From the IMG/VR virus record IMGVR_UViG_3300032893_000303, positions 1 through 20,581 of that record: a stretch of 20,581 bases of DNA, one strand, 5' to 3'. Under the pieces are notes generated by a model. That model worked only from the letters and a program-made list of their open reading frames with translations. It was not told where the DNA came from and ran no database searches. Source of the stretch: a virus. A program made the position numbers and the translations under genes. Shown piece after piece: positions 1 through 7,417 of the stretch; position 1 is the first letter of the stretch; the number at the start of each line of letters is the position of its first letter.

Positions 1-323
1 ATCTCATATCGGCCACCATTCCAGATAACCCAGAACTCAGAAGTAATGTCTGGGATGTATCGGATGTAAAAACGATGGCTCACCACGCGGTCATTTACAC
101 CGTCAAACATCGTGATGCCTCCGGTCGTTTTAACCATAGCCCAGATGTCTCCCTCATTCATTCCCGAAGGGGTTGCCTCAATTTCCATCGTAGCAAATGT
201 TTTTATGTAATCAGGACTTCCCTGAACAGGGGGCTGAATATAAGCGTTCACTATATTGATTATTTGGTTCATGTCGCCAATGGCAACCTGACGTTTTTTG
301 CCCTGAATCTTGTCACTTTTCAT
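1..323 (-). CDS. Phage head closure / head-tail adaptor protein, 3' end cut off
   Basis: About 107 residues are visible before the window edge cuts the gene. The protein starts at an ATG 6 nt downstream of the connector stop. After a short basic leader it reads through IYTVxx-like beta strands, with the pattern EATPSGMNEGDIWAMV, then SHRFYIRYIPDI and FWVIWNGGRYEI. That spacing (a W-A turn, then a strand ending in IRY, then a W-G-RYEI strand) is typical of the SPP1 gp16 / HK97 gp7-like head closure family, which caps the connector after DNA packaging. The position directly after a gp6-like connector agrees. The family call rests on pattern and context; the C-terminus is not seen. Confidence 0.7.
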   Translation of the reverse strand, partial: MKSDKIQGKKRQVAIGDMNQIINIVNAYIQPPVQGSPDYIKTFATMEIEATPSGMNEGDIWAMVKTTGGITMFDGVNDRVVSHRFYIRYIPDITSEFWVIWNGGRYE

Positions 324-329
324 GTCGGA

Positions 330-1001
330 TTACGCTACGAAGTCGTAAATTCGATATTGGTTGTACGCTGAAAGTGATGCCGCTGGTGCAAGGGAATAAA
401 TATCTGCGTCGTTACCCACATCAACATCGCCACGATTGGTATACACAGCGGCAATATGGGCTAGCATCGCGCTGCGTAGAGCGGCGGGGATGTCTTTCTC
501 CTTCGCTCCGTATCCGGCATCAAAGGATATTTCGATAGCTTGGTAACGGTCTGCGGTAGATGGCCATGGGTTGTTATCCACCGAAGCAATCATACTGAAT
601 GCATCTTTCACGACCGTATAGTAAAGGCTTGGATCCATCGTCTGTTGCACGTTATTCAGGTCGTAATACTTCACTGAGTTAACGCCGATCAGCGGCGAGC
701 GACGCAATGTGATCGGCATCGAAAGCGCACCATAGCTCATTGACGGGTACCCCAAGTAGGCGGGGTCATCGTTAAAGTCGCCAAAGGTGTCGCGGAACGT
801 CTTGAAGGTTTTCTTTATAAAATCGCGCTTGGTGTATTTCTCTGCCTGATCAGCAACGCGGTCAATTATCAGTTGGAGCAAGGCATCATCCGCAGCCCCC
901 GGAGCTTTTACCCATGACTTTACCAGATTGACGCTCAGAGCTGACTCTGTGGCACCAGTCGTGATGATGTATGGTTGCGCTCCGGTTGCTGTGTAGGGCA
1001 T
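330..1001 (-). CDS. Head-tail connector protein (HK97 gp6-like)
   Basis: This 223-residue protein probably forms the adaptor ring bound below the portal. The N-terminal half shows the family's first helices: LVKSWVKAPGAADDALLQL at about 26-44, then RVADQAEKYTKRDF at about 48-61. The central part (about 90-150) is the beta region, and helix APAALRSAMLAHIAAVY-like sequence follows near the C-terminus. Length and helix order fit the DNA-packaging / gp6-like connector family, and long connectors of 200 or more residues are common outside HK97. It starts 3 nt after the preceding gene's stop and is followed 6 nt later by the head-closure gene, so the three are co-translated. Family assignment is fairly secure; exact relatives cannot be named. 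Confidence 0.8.
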   Translation of the reverse strand: MPYTATGAQPYIITTGATESALSVNLVKSWVKAPGAADDALLQLIIDRVADQAEKYTKRDFIKKTFKTFRDTFGDFNDDPAYLGYPSMSYGALSMPITLRRSPLIGVNSVKYYDLNNVQQTMDPSLYYTVVKDAFSMIASVDNNPWPSTADRYQAIEISFDAGYGAKEKDIPAALRSAMLAHIAAVYTNRGDVDVGNDADIYSLAPAASLSAYNQYRIYDFVA

Positions 1002-1004
1002 TTC

Positions 1005-1376
1005 TTACGCCTGTGGTGCCGCTTCTGTAGCTTGTGCGACTTCTGGAGCGGCGGGAGCATCGCTATGTCCAAAACCCAGTTTGGCGGCAATCTTCTCGCC
1101 AATCGTCTTTGCTTCCGCAACCACTTCGCCAATAACTTCCGTTACCTGTTCCTTGATCACTTCCGCTTCCTTTTCTATCTTTGTTTCGAGTCCGGCAATT
1201 TCAGAATCCACCACCTTGCGGATCAAACCAGACGCCAAACCCTCTTTCAAAGACTCGACACATTTTTCCAGTTCGGACGGAATCTTCTCGCCTTCTACCA
1301 ATGGAAAAACAGTGGCCATGTTGCTACCACGACCAGCTAAACCTGCATTCTTTGTTGCGACGTAAGTTACTGACAT
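1005..1376 (-). CDS. Helical virion-module protein of unknown function
   Basis: This is a 123-residue protein I do not recognise. Residues 1-35 are mixed and include FPLVEGEKIP. Residues 35-100 are a long charged helix rich in E, K, V and A (for example ETKIEKEAEVIKEQVTEVIG), likely coiled coil. The tail (about 103-123) is low-complexity Ala/Pro/Glu. It sits between a decoration-like gene with its own terminator and the connector, so it may start a separate transcript; a TATATTGTAGAAT stretch just upstream could supply a -10 but I see no clear -35. The start ATG has a modest AGGT ribosome site 9 nt upstream. A structural or scaffolding role is only inferred from position. Confidence 0.65.
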   Translation of the reverse strand: MSVTYVATKNAGLAGRGSNMATVFPLVEGEKIPSELEKCVESLKEGLASGLIRKVVDSEIAGLETKIEKEAEVIKEQVTEVIGEVVAEAKTIGEKIAAKLGFGHSDAPAAPEVAQATEAAPQA

Positions 1377-1414
1377 ATCAATTTACCTGTGGTGTTGATA
1401 AGACATTCTACAAT

Positions 1415-1443
1415 ATAAAAAAGGGGACTTTCGCCCCCTTTGT
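1415..1443 (-). terminator. Rho-independent terminator after the capsid/decoration genes
   Basis: On the minus strand AAGGGGGCGAAAGTCCCCTT forms a GC-rich stem with a short CGAAAG-type loop, followed directly by a run of six T. It lies 17 nt downstream of the decoration-like gene's stop and before the next gene, where a late-capsid terminator would be expected. It separates protease-capsid-decoration expression from the connector genes. Confidence 0.85.
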
Positions 1444-1460
1444 TATTTTTCAACCACCGA

Positions 1461-1889
1461 TTAAACAGTAGGTTGGATTTCTGTTTGTTGGGCAAACAAT
1501 ACTTGCAAAGTAGCGCCGGTTGTTACGCCGGTGCTTACTACTTTCGGGCGAACATAGCGAGCATGGCCGAATACCCCCAGTTTACCCAAGTTGCCGCCGT
1601 TCGTTACCGCTGCGGAAATTGTGAATGAACCGTTGGCTCCGGCTGTGTTGTTGCAGTAGTTCGCTGCAGGAATATCAGTCCATGTGCTGTTATCAGGAGA
1701 ATCCTGAAGGGTTACAACATAAGAACCGTCAGTCCATGCGCTTGCATAGGCGATCAACATCAACGCAATAGTTTGGAGCGCAGTGTTTGCTGTATCCAAA
1801 GAATTGCCGTAGGTAGTTGTGTTCGATGCAATTGCCAGCGAAGCATTTCGCTGTGCGTTTGTGTTGCTTACCATATCTTTTACTGACAT
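1461..1889 (-). CDS. Probable capsid decoration / head-associated beta-sandwich protein
   Basis: This 142-residue protein directly follows the major capsid gene. An N-terminal helix-forming part with the sequence MSVKDMVSNTNAQ, rich in polar residues, leads into a hydrophobic helix (TALQTIALMLIAYA, about 35-50). Beta strands follow: SYVVTLQDSPDNSTWTDIP and then HARYVRPKVVSTGV. A strand pattern of xxVTLQDSxDNSxWxD is common in small phage virion proteins encoded next to the major capsid protein. It has a good ribosome site (AGGAG) and is separated from the capsid gene by a strong hairpin without a T-run. Decoration of the capsid surface is inferred from position, length and beta content; a head fibre is the alternative. 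Confidence 0.6.
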   Translation of the reverse strand: MSVKDMVSNTNAQRNASLAIASNTTTYGNSLDTANTALQTIALMLIAYASAWTDGSYVVTLQDSPDNSTWTDIPAANYCNNTAGANGSFTISAAVTNGGNLGKLGVFGHARYVRPKVVSTGVTTGATLQVLFAQQTEIQPTV

Positions 1890-1917
1890 GTTTAGTACTC
1901 CTATTCTGGTTAAGTGG

Positions 1918-1939
1918 AAGGGGGATGTTACTCCCCCTT
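1918..1939 (-). other. Intercistronic hairpin between capsid and decoration genes
   Basis: A perfect 8-bp inverted repeat (AAGGGGGA / TCCCCCTT) with a 6-nt loop lies just downstream of the major capsid stop. No T-run follows, so it is more likely a 3'-end stabiliser or RNase-processing hairpin than a full terminator. It may adjust the ratio of capsid to downstream products. Confidence 0.6.
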
Positions 1940-1945
1940 ATCCGA

Positions 1946-3274
1946 TTACGGTTTAACTTTCAGGATTTTGATAGCGTCGTAATTGGTTACCGCGCCACCT
2001 ACACGTTTGGTCGTGTAGAACTGAATGTAAGGTTTGTTTGTAACATCATCACGGATTACTCGGAATCCGAAACGATCAACGATGGTGTACGCCAGTTTGA
2101 AGTTTGCGTATACAACTGACAAAGCAGAGTTGGTTACTGCTTGCATGTCATCCATAAAGTTCACTTCTTTGCCGAGCAGAACCATTTGATCCATTTCGTT
2201 AATGAAGCGGCTTTGGAAAACGTATTGGCCGTAGCTGTCTTTCAGGCTGATCAACGCACCGAAGGTTGCGCGTTTCATGCCCCAAGAAGCGCCGTTTTGG
2301 TATGGCTCTTTCAACAACCACTGTACAGATTTCAGGTCGTCTGCTTTATCAAGCAAGCCTGAAGTACCAGTAGATGTGAACTGGCCAATTGCGCCGCGCT
2401 GGTAAGTATCTGCGGCAGCAGCAGCGGGATAGCTCAGGAAGCCGATAGGCGCTAAACCACCAACGCCAGACACGAAGGCGGTGTTCTCAATACGTGACAT
2501 TTTGTCAACGATCTTGGCAGACAACCAGCTCTCCACATCGAAGCCAGCGTCGTCAAGCATTTTTTGCGTGGCGATAGGCATTGCGAACTGTTCTTGAACT
2601 GGGATTGTGATTTTACCAATATCAGGAGTTGCACTCTTAGTGCGTGATGCAACTTCACCAACCCATCCACCGCTCGTTGCTTCGTTGTCATCAATGATGA
2701 CTTCCAAAGAATCGCCAGCTACCGAAGTAACATTGGCCAAACGGCGCAATGGTGATGTTTCGAAAATGCGCGTTGCCATGAAATTAGCGCGTTGTGGGCG
2801 AATCCAGTAGCCGCCACCGGGGTTAGAACCTGCTACCAAGTCCTTAACGATCATTGGCATGTTGCCGTCATCGCCTTCAATGTAGACTTTTTCAGCGATA
2901 GAACGGCAAACGTCATCAAGCAGATTCACATCCACCGCTTGACCGCGACGTGCATAGCGGCTGAATTGCTTGCGGTATTGTTTGTCCTGCTCGGACATTT
3001 CGTTTACATCGCCAGAAGTACCAGCACCGCCAGTGCGCGCCAGTTTCTTTTCCATCAATTTAATAGTGGTTTCCATTTCGGCTACTTTCGCAGCAGACTC
3101 CTGTTTCATTGCTTGAACAGCAGCCATGCCGTCAGTTGCGTCCTTGATAGCCTTGTCAATTGCAGCCTTGTCGATCGCATTGATTTTGGTTTCAAGTTCA
3201 CCGGCTTTGCTTTGAATCGCTTTTACAGCATCCAAAACTTTGTCAACATTTTGACCTAATTCTTTAACGTCCAT
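1946..3274 (-). CDS. Major capsid protein, HK97 gp5 fold
   Basis: This 442-residue protein is the main shell subunit. Residues 1-80 are a lysine/alanine/glutamate-rich coiled coil, the delta domain that acts as internal scaffold and is removed by the prohead protease. After a Gly-rich hinge (about 82-88) comes the N-arm (SEQDKQYRKQFSRYARRGQ, about 94-112). The E-loop/P-domain region shows the family hallmark GGWVGEVASR at about 202-211, then ITIPVQEQFAMPIATQKMLDD. The C-terminal A-domain ends in GGAVTNYDAIKILK. The length fits delta-domain-containing members. It lies 12 nt downstream of the protease gene and has a strong AGGAG site, as expected for the most abundant virion protein. Confidence 0.95.
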   Translation of the reverse strand: MDVKELGQNVDKVLDAVKAIQSKAGELETKINAIDKAAIDKAIKDATDGMAAVQAMKQESAAKVAEMETTIKLMEKKLARTGGAGTSGDVNEMSEQDKQYRKQFSRYARRGQAVDVNLLDDVCRSIAEKVYIEGDDGNMPMIVKDLVAGSNPGGGYWIRPQRANFMATRIFETSPLRRLANVTSVAGDSLEVIIDDNEATSGGWVGEVASRTKSATPDIGKITIPVQEQFAMPIATQKMLDDAGFDVESWLSAKIVDKMSRIENTAFVSGVGGLAPIGFLSYPAAAAADTYQRGAIGQFTSTGTSGLLDKADDLKSVQWLLKEPYQNGASWGMKRATFGALISLKDSYGQYVFQSRFINEMDQMVLLGKEVNFMDDMQAVTNSALSVVYANFKLAYTIVDRFGFRVIRDDVTNKPYIQFYTTKRVGGAVTNYDAIKILKVKP

Positions 3275-3286
3275 CGTAAACTCCTA

Positions 3287-4132
3287 TCAAGTGTTACGCA
3301 TAATTTCGTTTAACGCGAGTTCAGTACGAAACGCCCTGAGCTTGCTACCAATGGCAGCCAATTCTGCCTCTTGACCCTTATGCTCATCGTCACGATGGCC
3401 TTCTGGGTTCTCCTCTGTTGCGTCACGCATTTCGGAGCTTTTAATCAATGAAATCAGTTTTTTTCGTGCTTTCTGACTGAATCCACCCAACTTCAGTAAG
3501 TTTTCCACATCTGCAATCGTTTTGCAAGTATCTACAACACTTCCGCTGATTCGAACGGCTAACTGGTGGTCGTTAGAATCAAGCGCCGTTTTGACTGCAA
3601 GAATTTGTGCTTCTGGATTCATCGGTTCAGTTACTGGTGAAATTTCCCAGAGGTTCAGATTTTTTATGTAGCGGATCATTGATCCGTCGTCATTTTCTTT
3701 GTACTCGAAATCATCCATGGACGGTATCGAAAAACCAATACTCATGTCACTGATCACACCCTGCTTGGCGAGAGAGTAAACAAACTCCCCTTTATGTGAT
3801 GGTGTCAGATTGATTTCACCACGTACAAAAAGACCTTTGGAGTCCTCTTTGCAGAATTCGATTGGGTACCCACCGATCATATCCTTTGAATTGTGCTGCC
3901 AGAACATGCGAATAGGGCGGTTTGCCTTGCGGTGGTCGGCTAGCGTTTTGGTAAAGGCTCCCGGGAGGATAACATCGTCGCCACGATCAAGATCGAACGT
4001 AGCACCGTAACCTTCAATTATCCCAACTGGAACGCCGTTGCGCTCCTCGGTTTTGACTTCAGTCGTTTTGAATTCAACAACTTTCGTTTCCATTTTGGCC
4101 TTTGGTGCCACCGCTTGATTGCCTTTGGTCAT
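3287..4132 (-). CDS. Prohead protease, HK97 family (peptidase S78)
   Basis: This 281-residue protease processes the capsid delta domain inside the prohead. Strand GIIEGYGATFDLDRGDDVILPGAF (about 37-60) is the classic start of the fold; only part is quoted here as EGYGATFD. The probable catalytic histidine is H80 in MFWQHNSKDMIGGY, and the nucleophile serine is in SDMSIGFS (S131 most likely). An acidic residue near LWEISPVTEP (E164) could complete the triad, as in HK97 gp4. Residues after about 175 form a helical C-terminal region that is probably self-cleaved. It sits immediately upstream of the capsid gene, the usual order. The ATG is preceded by AGAGG. Confidence 0.93.
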   Translation of the reverse strand: MTKGNQAVAPKAKMETKVVEFKTTEVKTEERNGVPVGIIEGYGATFDLDRGDDVILPGAFTKTLADHRKANRPIRMFWQHNSKDMIGGYPIEFCKEDSKGLFVRGEINLTPSHKGEFVYSLAKQGVISDMSIGFSIPSMDDFEYKENDDGSMIRYIKNLNLWEISPVTEPMNPEAQILAVKTALDSNDHQLAVRISGSVVDTCKTIADVENLLKLGGFSQKARKKLISLIKSSEMRDATEENPEGHRDDEHKGQEAELAAIGSKLRAFRTELALNEIMRNT

Positions 4133-4158
4133 AACTGCCTCTGCAAATTTTTTCCAGT

Positions 4159-5676
4159 TTAGCTTACTTGAAGAATTGCGTCAGTAACATTTAATGAAAT
4201 GCCACCGTTAGTGGCTTGGATTTTCAACTCAAGCACGTCGTTAGTAGTCAAAGTGGTTTCACAGCACATCGCATTGGCGCTGGTTGTGCCTGTAGGAACA
4301 GAGTCAGTGACTTGGTGGTTAACCGGCAGACCGGCCACTATGGTTCCGGTTCCGCTTGCGCCGGGATCGCTTACCATGGTGTAGTCAAAAGTTGTATTGC
4401 CGCCACCGATATTAGTAATTACAAAAGTACCGTTATATTGAGAAGGAGTTGCGCCTGAAATAGTTACTGTACAACCATTAGTCAAGCCGTTAAACGCGCT
4501 TGGTAAAACTGCATGTGCGGTGACTGTCGTACTGGTCAATGTAACTCCAGACATCAAGTACGTTTCGGAAAGCAGAACCCCGTTTTTATGGATACCTATT
4601 TTTGTAGTCTGCGTTGAACCAGTTGCGTTTGAAATTGAAGCGGTTGCAGAAATTCTTCCACGGTAAGTCTCATTCCCAACGTATTTTAATTGCAGGGAGC
4701 CGTTTCTTGTAAATCTGGTTGCAAGTGGTGACAAAACATCCTGCGAATTGCCGGCGATTGAATACCAAGTATTTGCTGTTGTTATTGTTGTATTCGCTGT
4801 GTTGGAAGCCATGGTTAATGAGCCGCCAACGGAAGTATTTGCTATCCCAGAATTTGCAATAAAAGTGAATGTTACTGAGGTATTTGTAACTCCCGTTATA
4901 AATGTTGCTCCCGGCGCGGCTGTGCAATTAGTAATACTTCCCGTCGTAGCGCCGGAATCTCCATTAGTTACGTTGAACATTGCAAAACTAGCGGCGTTAT
5001 AACAATTGCTAATTCTTAAGTTAGAAAATGTGCCTTGAATATCGTATTGAACAGCTGCGTTTAAACCAGAACGAACTCCATCAAATACTAAATTGCCACC
5101 AGAACCAGTAAATTGTATGGAGCCATTCGTGAAAAAATTTATACACCTGTCTACAAAATACACTTCACCGGCAGATCCACTAAAAGAAATTGTACCCATG
5201 CTTCCTGAGCTTGCGAAAAAACACTCAGAAAAAATGAGCACGGAGGGCTGGTCTGCACTAATTATCGTCCCAGAAGTCCCTAATGAAGACAGCGTAATAG
5301 ATCGAACAGTAAAGGCTTGTGAAATTGCATTACTGTTTAATAATGCAACTGCTCCAGCGGAATTATCCAATGAAAGCCAGTCAGTATTATACGATCCTGA
5401 TAAGCCAACGATCGTTACGTTTGTTCCATAGTAAATAGGCGAAGTAACCGTTACCGCGCCGTTAATAACCCATATTGTGTTGTCAGGAAGTGTTATTTTT
5501 CCTGCTACTGCGTCCGGAAATTTATTCCCGTTTATATTTCCGGGCTTTACTACAGTCCAGTTATCGTATTTCAACTCAACAGAGTCTATGAAATCGCGCA
5601 TATTCATCGGCGTAATTAATCCGGTGACGTTATCTGGAAACGCCGCGTCGAGTTGGTCTTTGTTAAGTTGCGTCAT
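4159..5676 (-). CDS. Beta-rich spike or fibre protein, candidate head spike
   Basis: This 505-residue appendage protein has a short N-terminal motif (MTQLNKDQLDAAFP, then TPMNMRDFIDS at about 22-32) of the type that anchors phage fibres. Residues 60-290 repeat short strands rich in S, T, N and G, with TITNC-like turns resembling a right-handed beta-helix. Residues about 390-450 contain a recognisable insert module (VTISGATPSQYNGTF, then FDYTMVSDPGASGTGTI) that recurs in unrelated phage fibres. Its start lies 1 nt after the spike-base stop (TAAAATG), with hardly any ribosome site, so translation is probably coupled. Pairing with a GTA-like spike base makes a head spike fibre plausible; a tail spike is the alternative. 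No catalytic residues can be assigned. Confidence 0.7.
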   Translation of the reverse strand: MTQLNKDQLDAAFPDNVTGLITPMNMRDFIDSVELKYDNWTVVKPGNINGNKFPDAVAGKITLPDNTIWVINGAVTVTSPIYYGTNVTIVGLSGSYNTDWLSLDNSAGAVALLNSNAISQAFTVRSITLSSLGTSGTIISADQPSVLIFSECFFASSGSMGTISFSGSAGEVYFVDRCINFFTNGSIQFTGSGGNLVFDGVRSGLNAAVQYDIQGTFSNLRISNCYNAASFAMFNVTNGDSGATTGSITNCTAAPGATFITGVTNTSVTFTFIANSGIANTSVGGSLTMASNTANTTITTANTWYSIAGNSQDVLSPLATRFTRNGSLQLKYVGNETYRGRISATASISNATGSTQTTKIGIHKNGVLLSETYLMSGVTLTSTTVTAHAVLPSAFNGLTNGCTVTISGATPSQYNGTFVITNIGGGNTTFDYTMVSDPGASGTGTIVAGLPVNHQVTDSVPTGTTSANAMCCETTLTTNDVLELKIQATNGGISLNVTDAILQVS

Positions 5677-5677
5677 T

Positions 5678-5944
5678 TTAGTTGTAGAGCGCAGTTAATC
5701 CGGTTGCGGTTGTTCCCGTTGCTTTTACTCTGGTGACGACATACGGGTTGAATCCAACTGAAAGAGCAATGGTTACGCTGTTTCCATAGTAATCAATTAC
5801 CGCAGCGTTTCCTGCAACTTGGCAGTTGATACCAAAACATGCACCATTAGGAAGGTCTGAGCCGTCGGCGGGTGTGATCGGAGCCAGTTGTCTAAACGGC
5901 GCTTGAAGCGAAGGAACAACTTTTGTTATGTCTACGTTTGGCAT
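5678..5944 (-). CDS. Spike base protein, RcGTA Rcc01079-like
   Basis: This is an 88-residue beta-rich protein. The central APITPADGSDLPNG (about 21-34) and the C-terminal VTRVKATGTTATGLTALYN (about 70-88) match the signature of the small spike-base family named after Rcc01079 of the Rhodobacter gene transfer agent, where the protein sits at capsid vertices and carries the head-spike fibre. Here it lies directly upstream of a large beta-rich fibre gene and between a minor head protein and the protease, which fits a head location. It has a good AGGAAG ribosome site. The family call is from motif memory; the vertex location is inference. Confidence 0.75.
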   Translation of the reverse strand: MPNVDITKVVPSLQAPFRQLAPITPADGSDLPNGACFGINCQVAGNAAVIDYYGNSVTIALSVGFNPYVVTRVKATGTTATGLTALYN

Positions 5945-5993
5945 CTTGGCTTCCTATTGGTTACAGACGAAGTGAGTGTACCAGAGTTTTTTT

Positions 5994-6929
5994 TCATCCA
6001 CCAACTGAAAAACCTGTGTCATCTTCGGCTGTTACCGTTCTGAGAGTTTCACCTTCAAAAGAGTATTCAGCGGTGCATCGGCAGTTGATCGTATTTCCGG
6101 GGCTTGCTCCTAATGAAGTGTCCCCGGGATTAAGCATTAATTCCCCATCGACCACGAAAGCATCATCAATGGATTGCTGCTGGCCATCTGCCTCGCGGTG
6201 CGCTTCCCGTACCTTGTCATCACCCACAGTCCACCATGTTTTTATGGCTGCCACGTCGGTTAAGCCTTGCTGCCTTGCTTCGTTCAGGTGGTCGTCAATC
6301 GTCTCTGCTTCGATCAGTTTTCCCGATTCTGCGCCATCCTGAGTGGCATCTGTGGCGATCATGTCTCCTCGGTAAAGATTTGAGTCCTCGAAGTGCTGTC
6401 CTGCCATTTCTGCTATCTGGTGCTGACTTGGGTAATTATCCATCAAGGCTGCAGCTCCTAGAGCCGCAGCAATAGACTCTCCGATACGCACTCGGTTTGT
6501 ATTGGTGATTTGGTCTGTTTTTTCAGGAACAACTTCATTGACATACTCATGGATGTTGGCATCCTTTTTGACCTTTATTTGCTGAATCTGGTTTTCAACT
6601 GTTGTTTTCTTTTGAACAGCTAGAAGGTATAGAGCAGCAATTAACGGGTCTTTGTCATCCTTTGAGTTCTTGGATAATTGGTCAGTTATGTCAGAGCTGA
6701 AAACTGTACTGGCTCGACGGTAAGCGTTCCTTAGTATCCCTGAAATGTCATCACGATACGAGTCAGGATTAACTGCATGTCCTGTAGCAGAATAAACATT
6801 AGTAAGGTCTTTTGCTATATTGCGAAACATCGTCCGTAATTTTGCTGCAACCGGCTGTTCAAGTTTCAGCTTTACTGCCAAGTCCTCGGCAATTTTGGTA
6901 GCCCTACTTTCCTCTGTAGATGTGGCCAT
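5994..6929 (-). CDS. Minor head / head morphogenesis protein (Mu gpF-like C-terminal domain)
   Basis: This 311-residue protein has a helical N-terminal half (about 1-210). The C-terminal domain (about 228-290) carries the conserved Mu gpF / SPP1 gp7 pattern: KTWWTVGDDKVREAHREADGQ, then LMLNPGD, then the cysteine motif INCRCTAEY at about 281-289. Such proteins bind the portal and a few copies enter the virion. In most phages they follow the portal gene, but here spike and fibre genes separate it from the protease. The ribosome site is weak: AAGGT lies about 13 nt before the ATG. The assignment to the family is firm; the precise role (portal-bound ejection or assembly factor) is general family knowledge. 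Confidence 0.88.
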   Translation of the reverse strand: MATSTEESRATKIAEDLAVKLKLEQPVAAKLRTMFRNIAKDLTNVYSATGHAVNPDSYRDDISGILRNAYRRASTVFSSDITDQLSKNSKDDKDPLIAALYLLAVQKKTTVENQIQQIKVKKDANIHEYVNEVVPEKTDQITNTNRVRIGESIAAALGAAALMDNYPSQHQIAEMAGQHFEDSNLYRGDMIATDATQDGAESGKLIEAETIDDHLNEARQQGLTDVAAIKTWWTVGDDKVREAHREADGQQQSIDDAFVVDGELMLNPGDTSLGASPGNTINCRCTAEYSFEGETLRTVTAEDDTGFSVGG

Positions 6930-6952
6930 TGATTTCAGGCTACCTTGAATCG

Positions 6953-7288
6953 TTACTTTGGAGCGTCAGCGGTGACTGATTTTACTTCATCAACAACCTG
7001 CTTTGCAGCTTCGATACGGTCACTCAGGGGCTTGCTATCATCAACTACTACTTGCGTAGTCGTAGCAATCGTTTCAGCTTCCTTGATCGCGGCAACTGCC
7101 GCAGTGTTGCCGACCGCACCGGCAATAGCCTCTGCCTCTGGTGCGTATTTAACGATCCCATCAATCAGCTTGTGAAATGCTTTGATAGCATCGTCCTTTG
7201 CAGCTGAGGCGCTTGGTTCGTGAATCAATTCAAGAACCTTGCGCCAGCCTACCGCTAAATCATTTTTTACAGTATCAGGTAAAGACAT
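6953..7288 (-). CDS. Small helical protein of unknown function in the head module
   Basis: This 111-residue protein is almost entirely alpha-helical by composition (Ala, Val, Lys, Asp, Glu). A region at about 50-75 is rich in Ala and beta-branched residues (EAEAIAGAVGNTAAVAAI) and could be a weak amphipathic or membrane-associated helix. I do not recognise the family. It has a strong AGGAG site, and its leader overlaps the end of the fibre C-terminus remnant, so the upstream rearrangement stops exactly at this gene. It lies 23 nt before the minor head gene and is probably co-expressed with it. A scaffold or internal head role is possible but unsupported by motif. Confidence 0.65.
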   Translation of the reverse strand: MSLPDTVKNDLAVGWRKVLELIHEPSASAAKDDAIKAFHKLIDGIVKYAPEAEAIAGAVGNTAAVAAIKEAETIATTTQVVVDDSKPLSDRIEAAKQVVDEVKSVTADAPK

Positions 7289-7304
7289 AACGTTCTCCTA
7301 AGTA

Positions 7305-7417
7305 AGGTGCCTGTGTGTAGTATATCACGCCACTCAATGCTGTCGAGTTTGTTGTCTGGCTTTGCGTGATGCAGAGCGCGTTACCAGCGATTGCCATCTG
7401 CACGCCGACTATAGATT
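7305..7417 (-). pseudogene. Out-of-frame remnant of a second fibre C-terminus
   Basis: Directly after the fibre stop, in the -1 frame, the minus strand reads SIVGVQMAIAGNALC, then SQTTNSTALSGVIYYTQAP. This parallels the true C-terminus of the fibre (LATAANALCVLGVAT, then TTNITINGFTAP): both have a basic/aliphatic strand, (A/G)NALC, T-rich spacing and a final aromatic strand ending in AP. It has no start codon or ribosome site of its own. The likeliest reading is a leftover of a tail tip replaced by recombination; a frameshift-accessible alternative end is less likely because no slippery heptamer in the right phase is visible. Confidence 0.6.

Noticed and set aside
75-1628. Plus-strand reading frames antisense to the head genes, and others like them throughout
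   Set aside because: They lack ribosome sites, have compositions typical of antisense shadows, and lie opposite well-supported minus-strand genes.
5994-6929. Fusion of the minor head protein with an ADP-ribosyltransferase or peptidase domain
   Set aside because: The C-terminus ends soon after the NCRC motif and no extra domain motif is visible.
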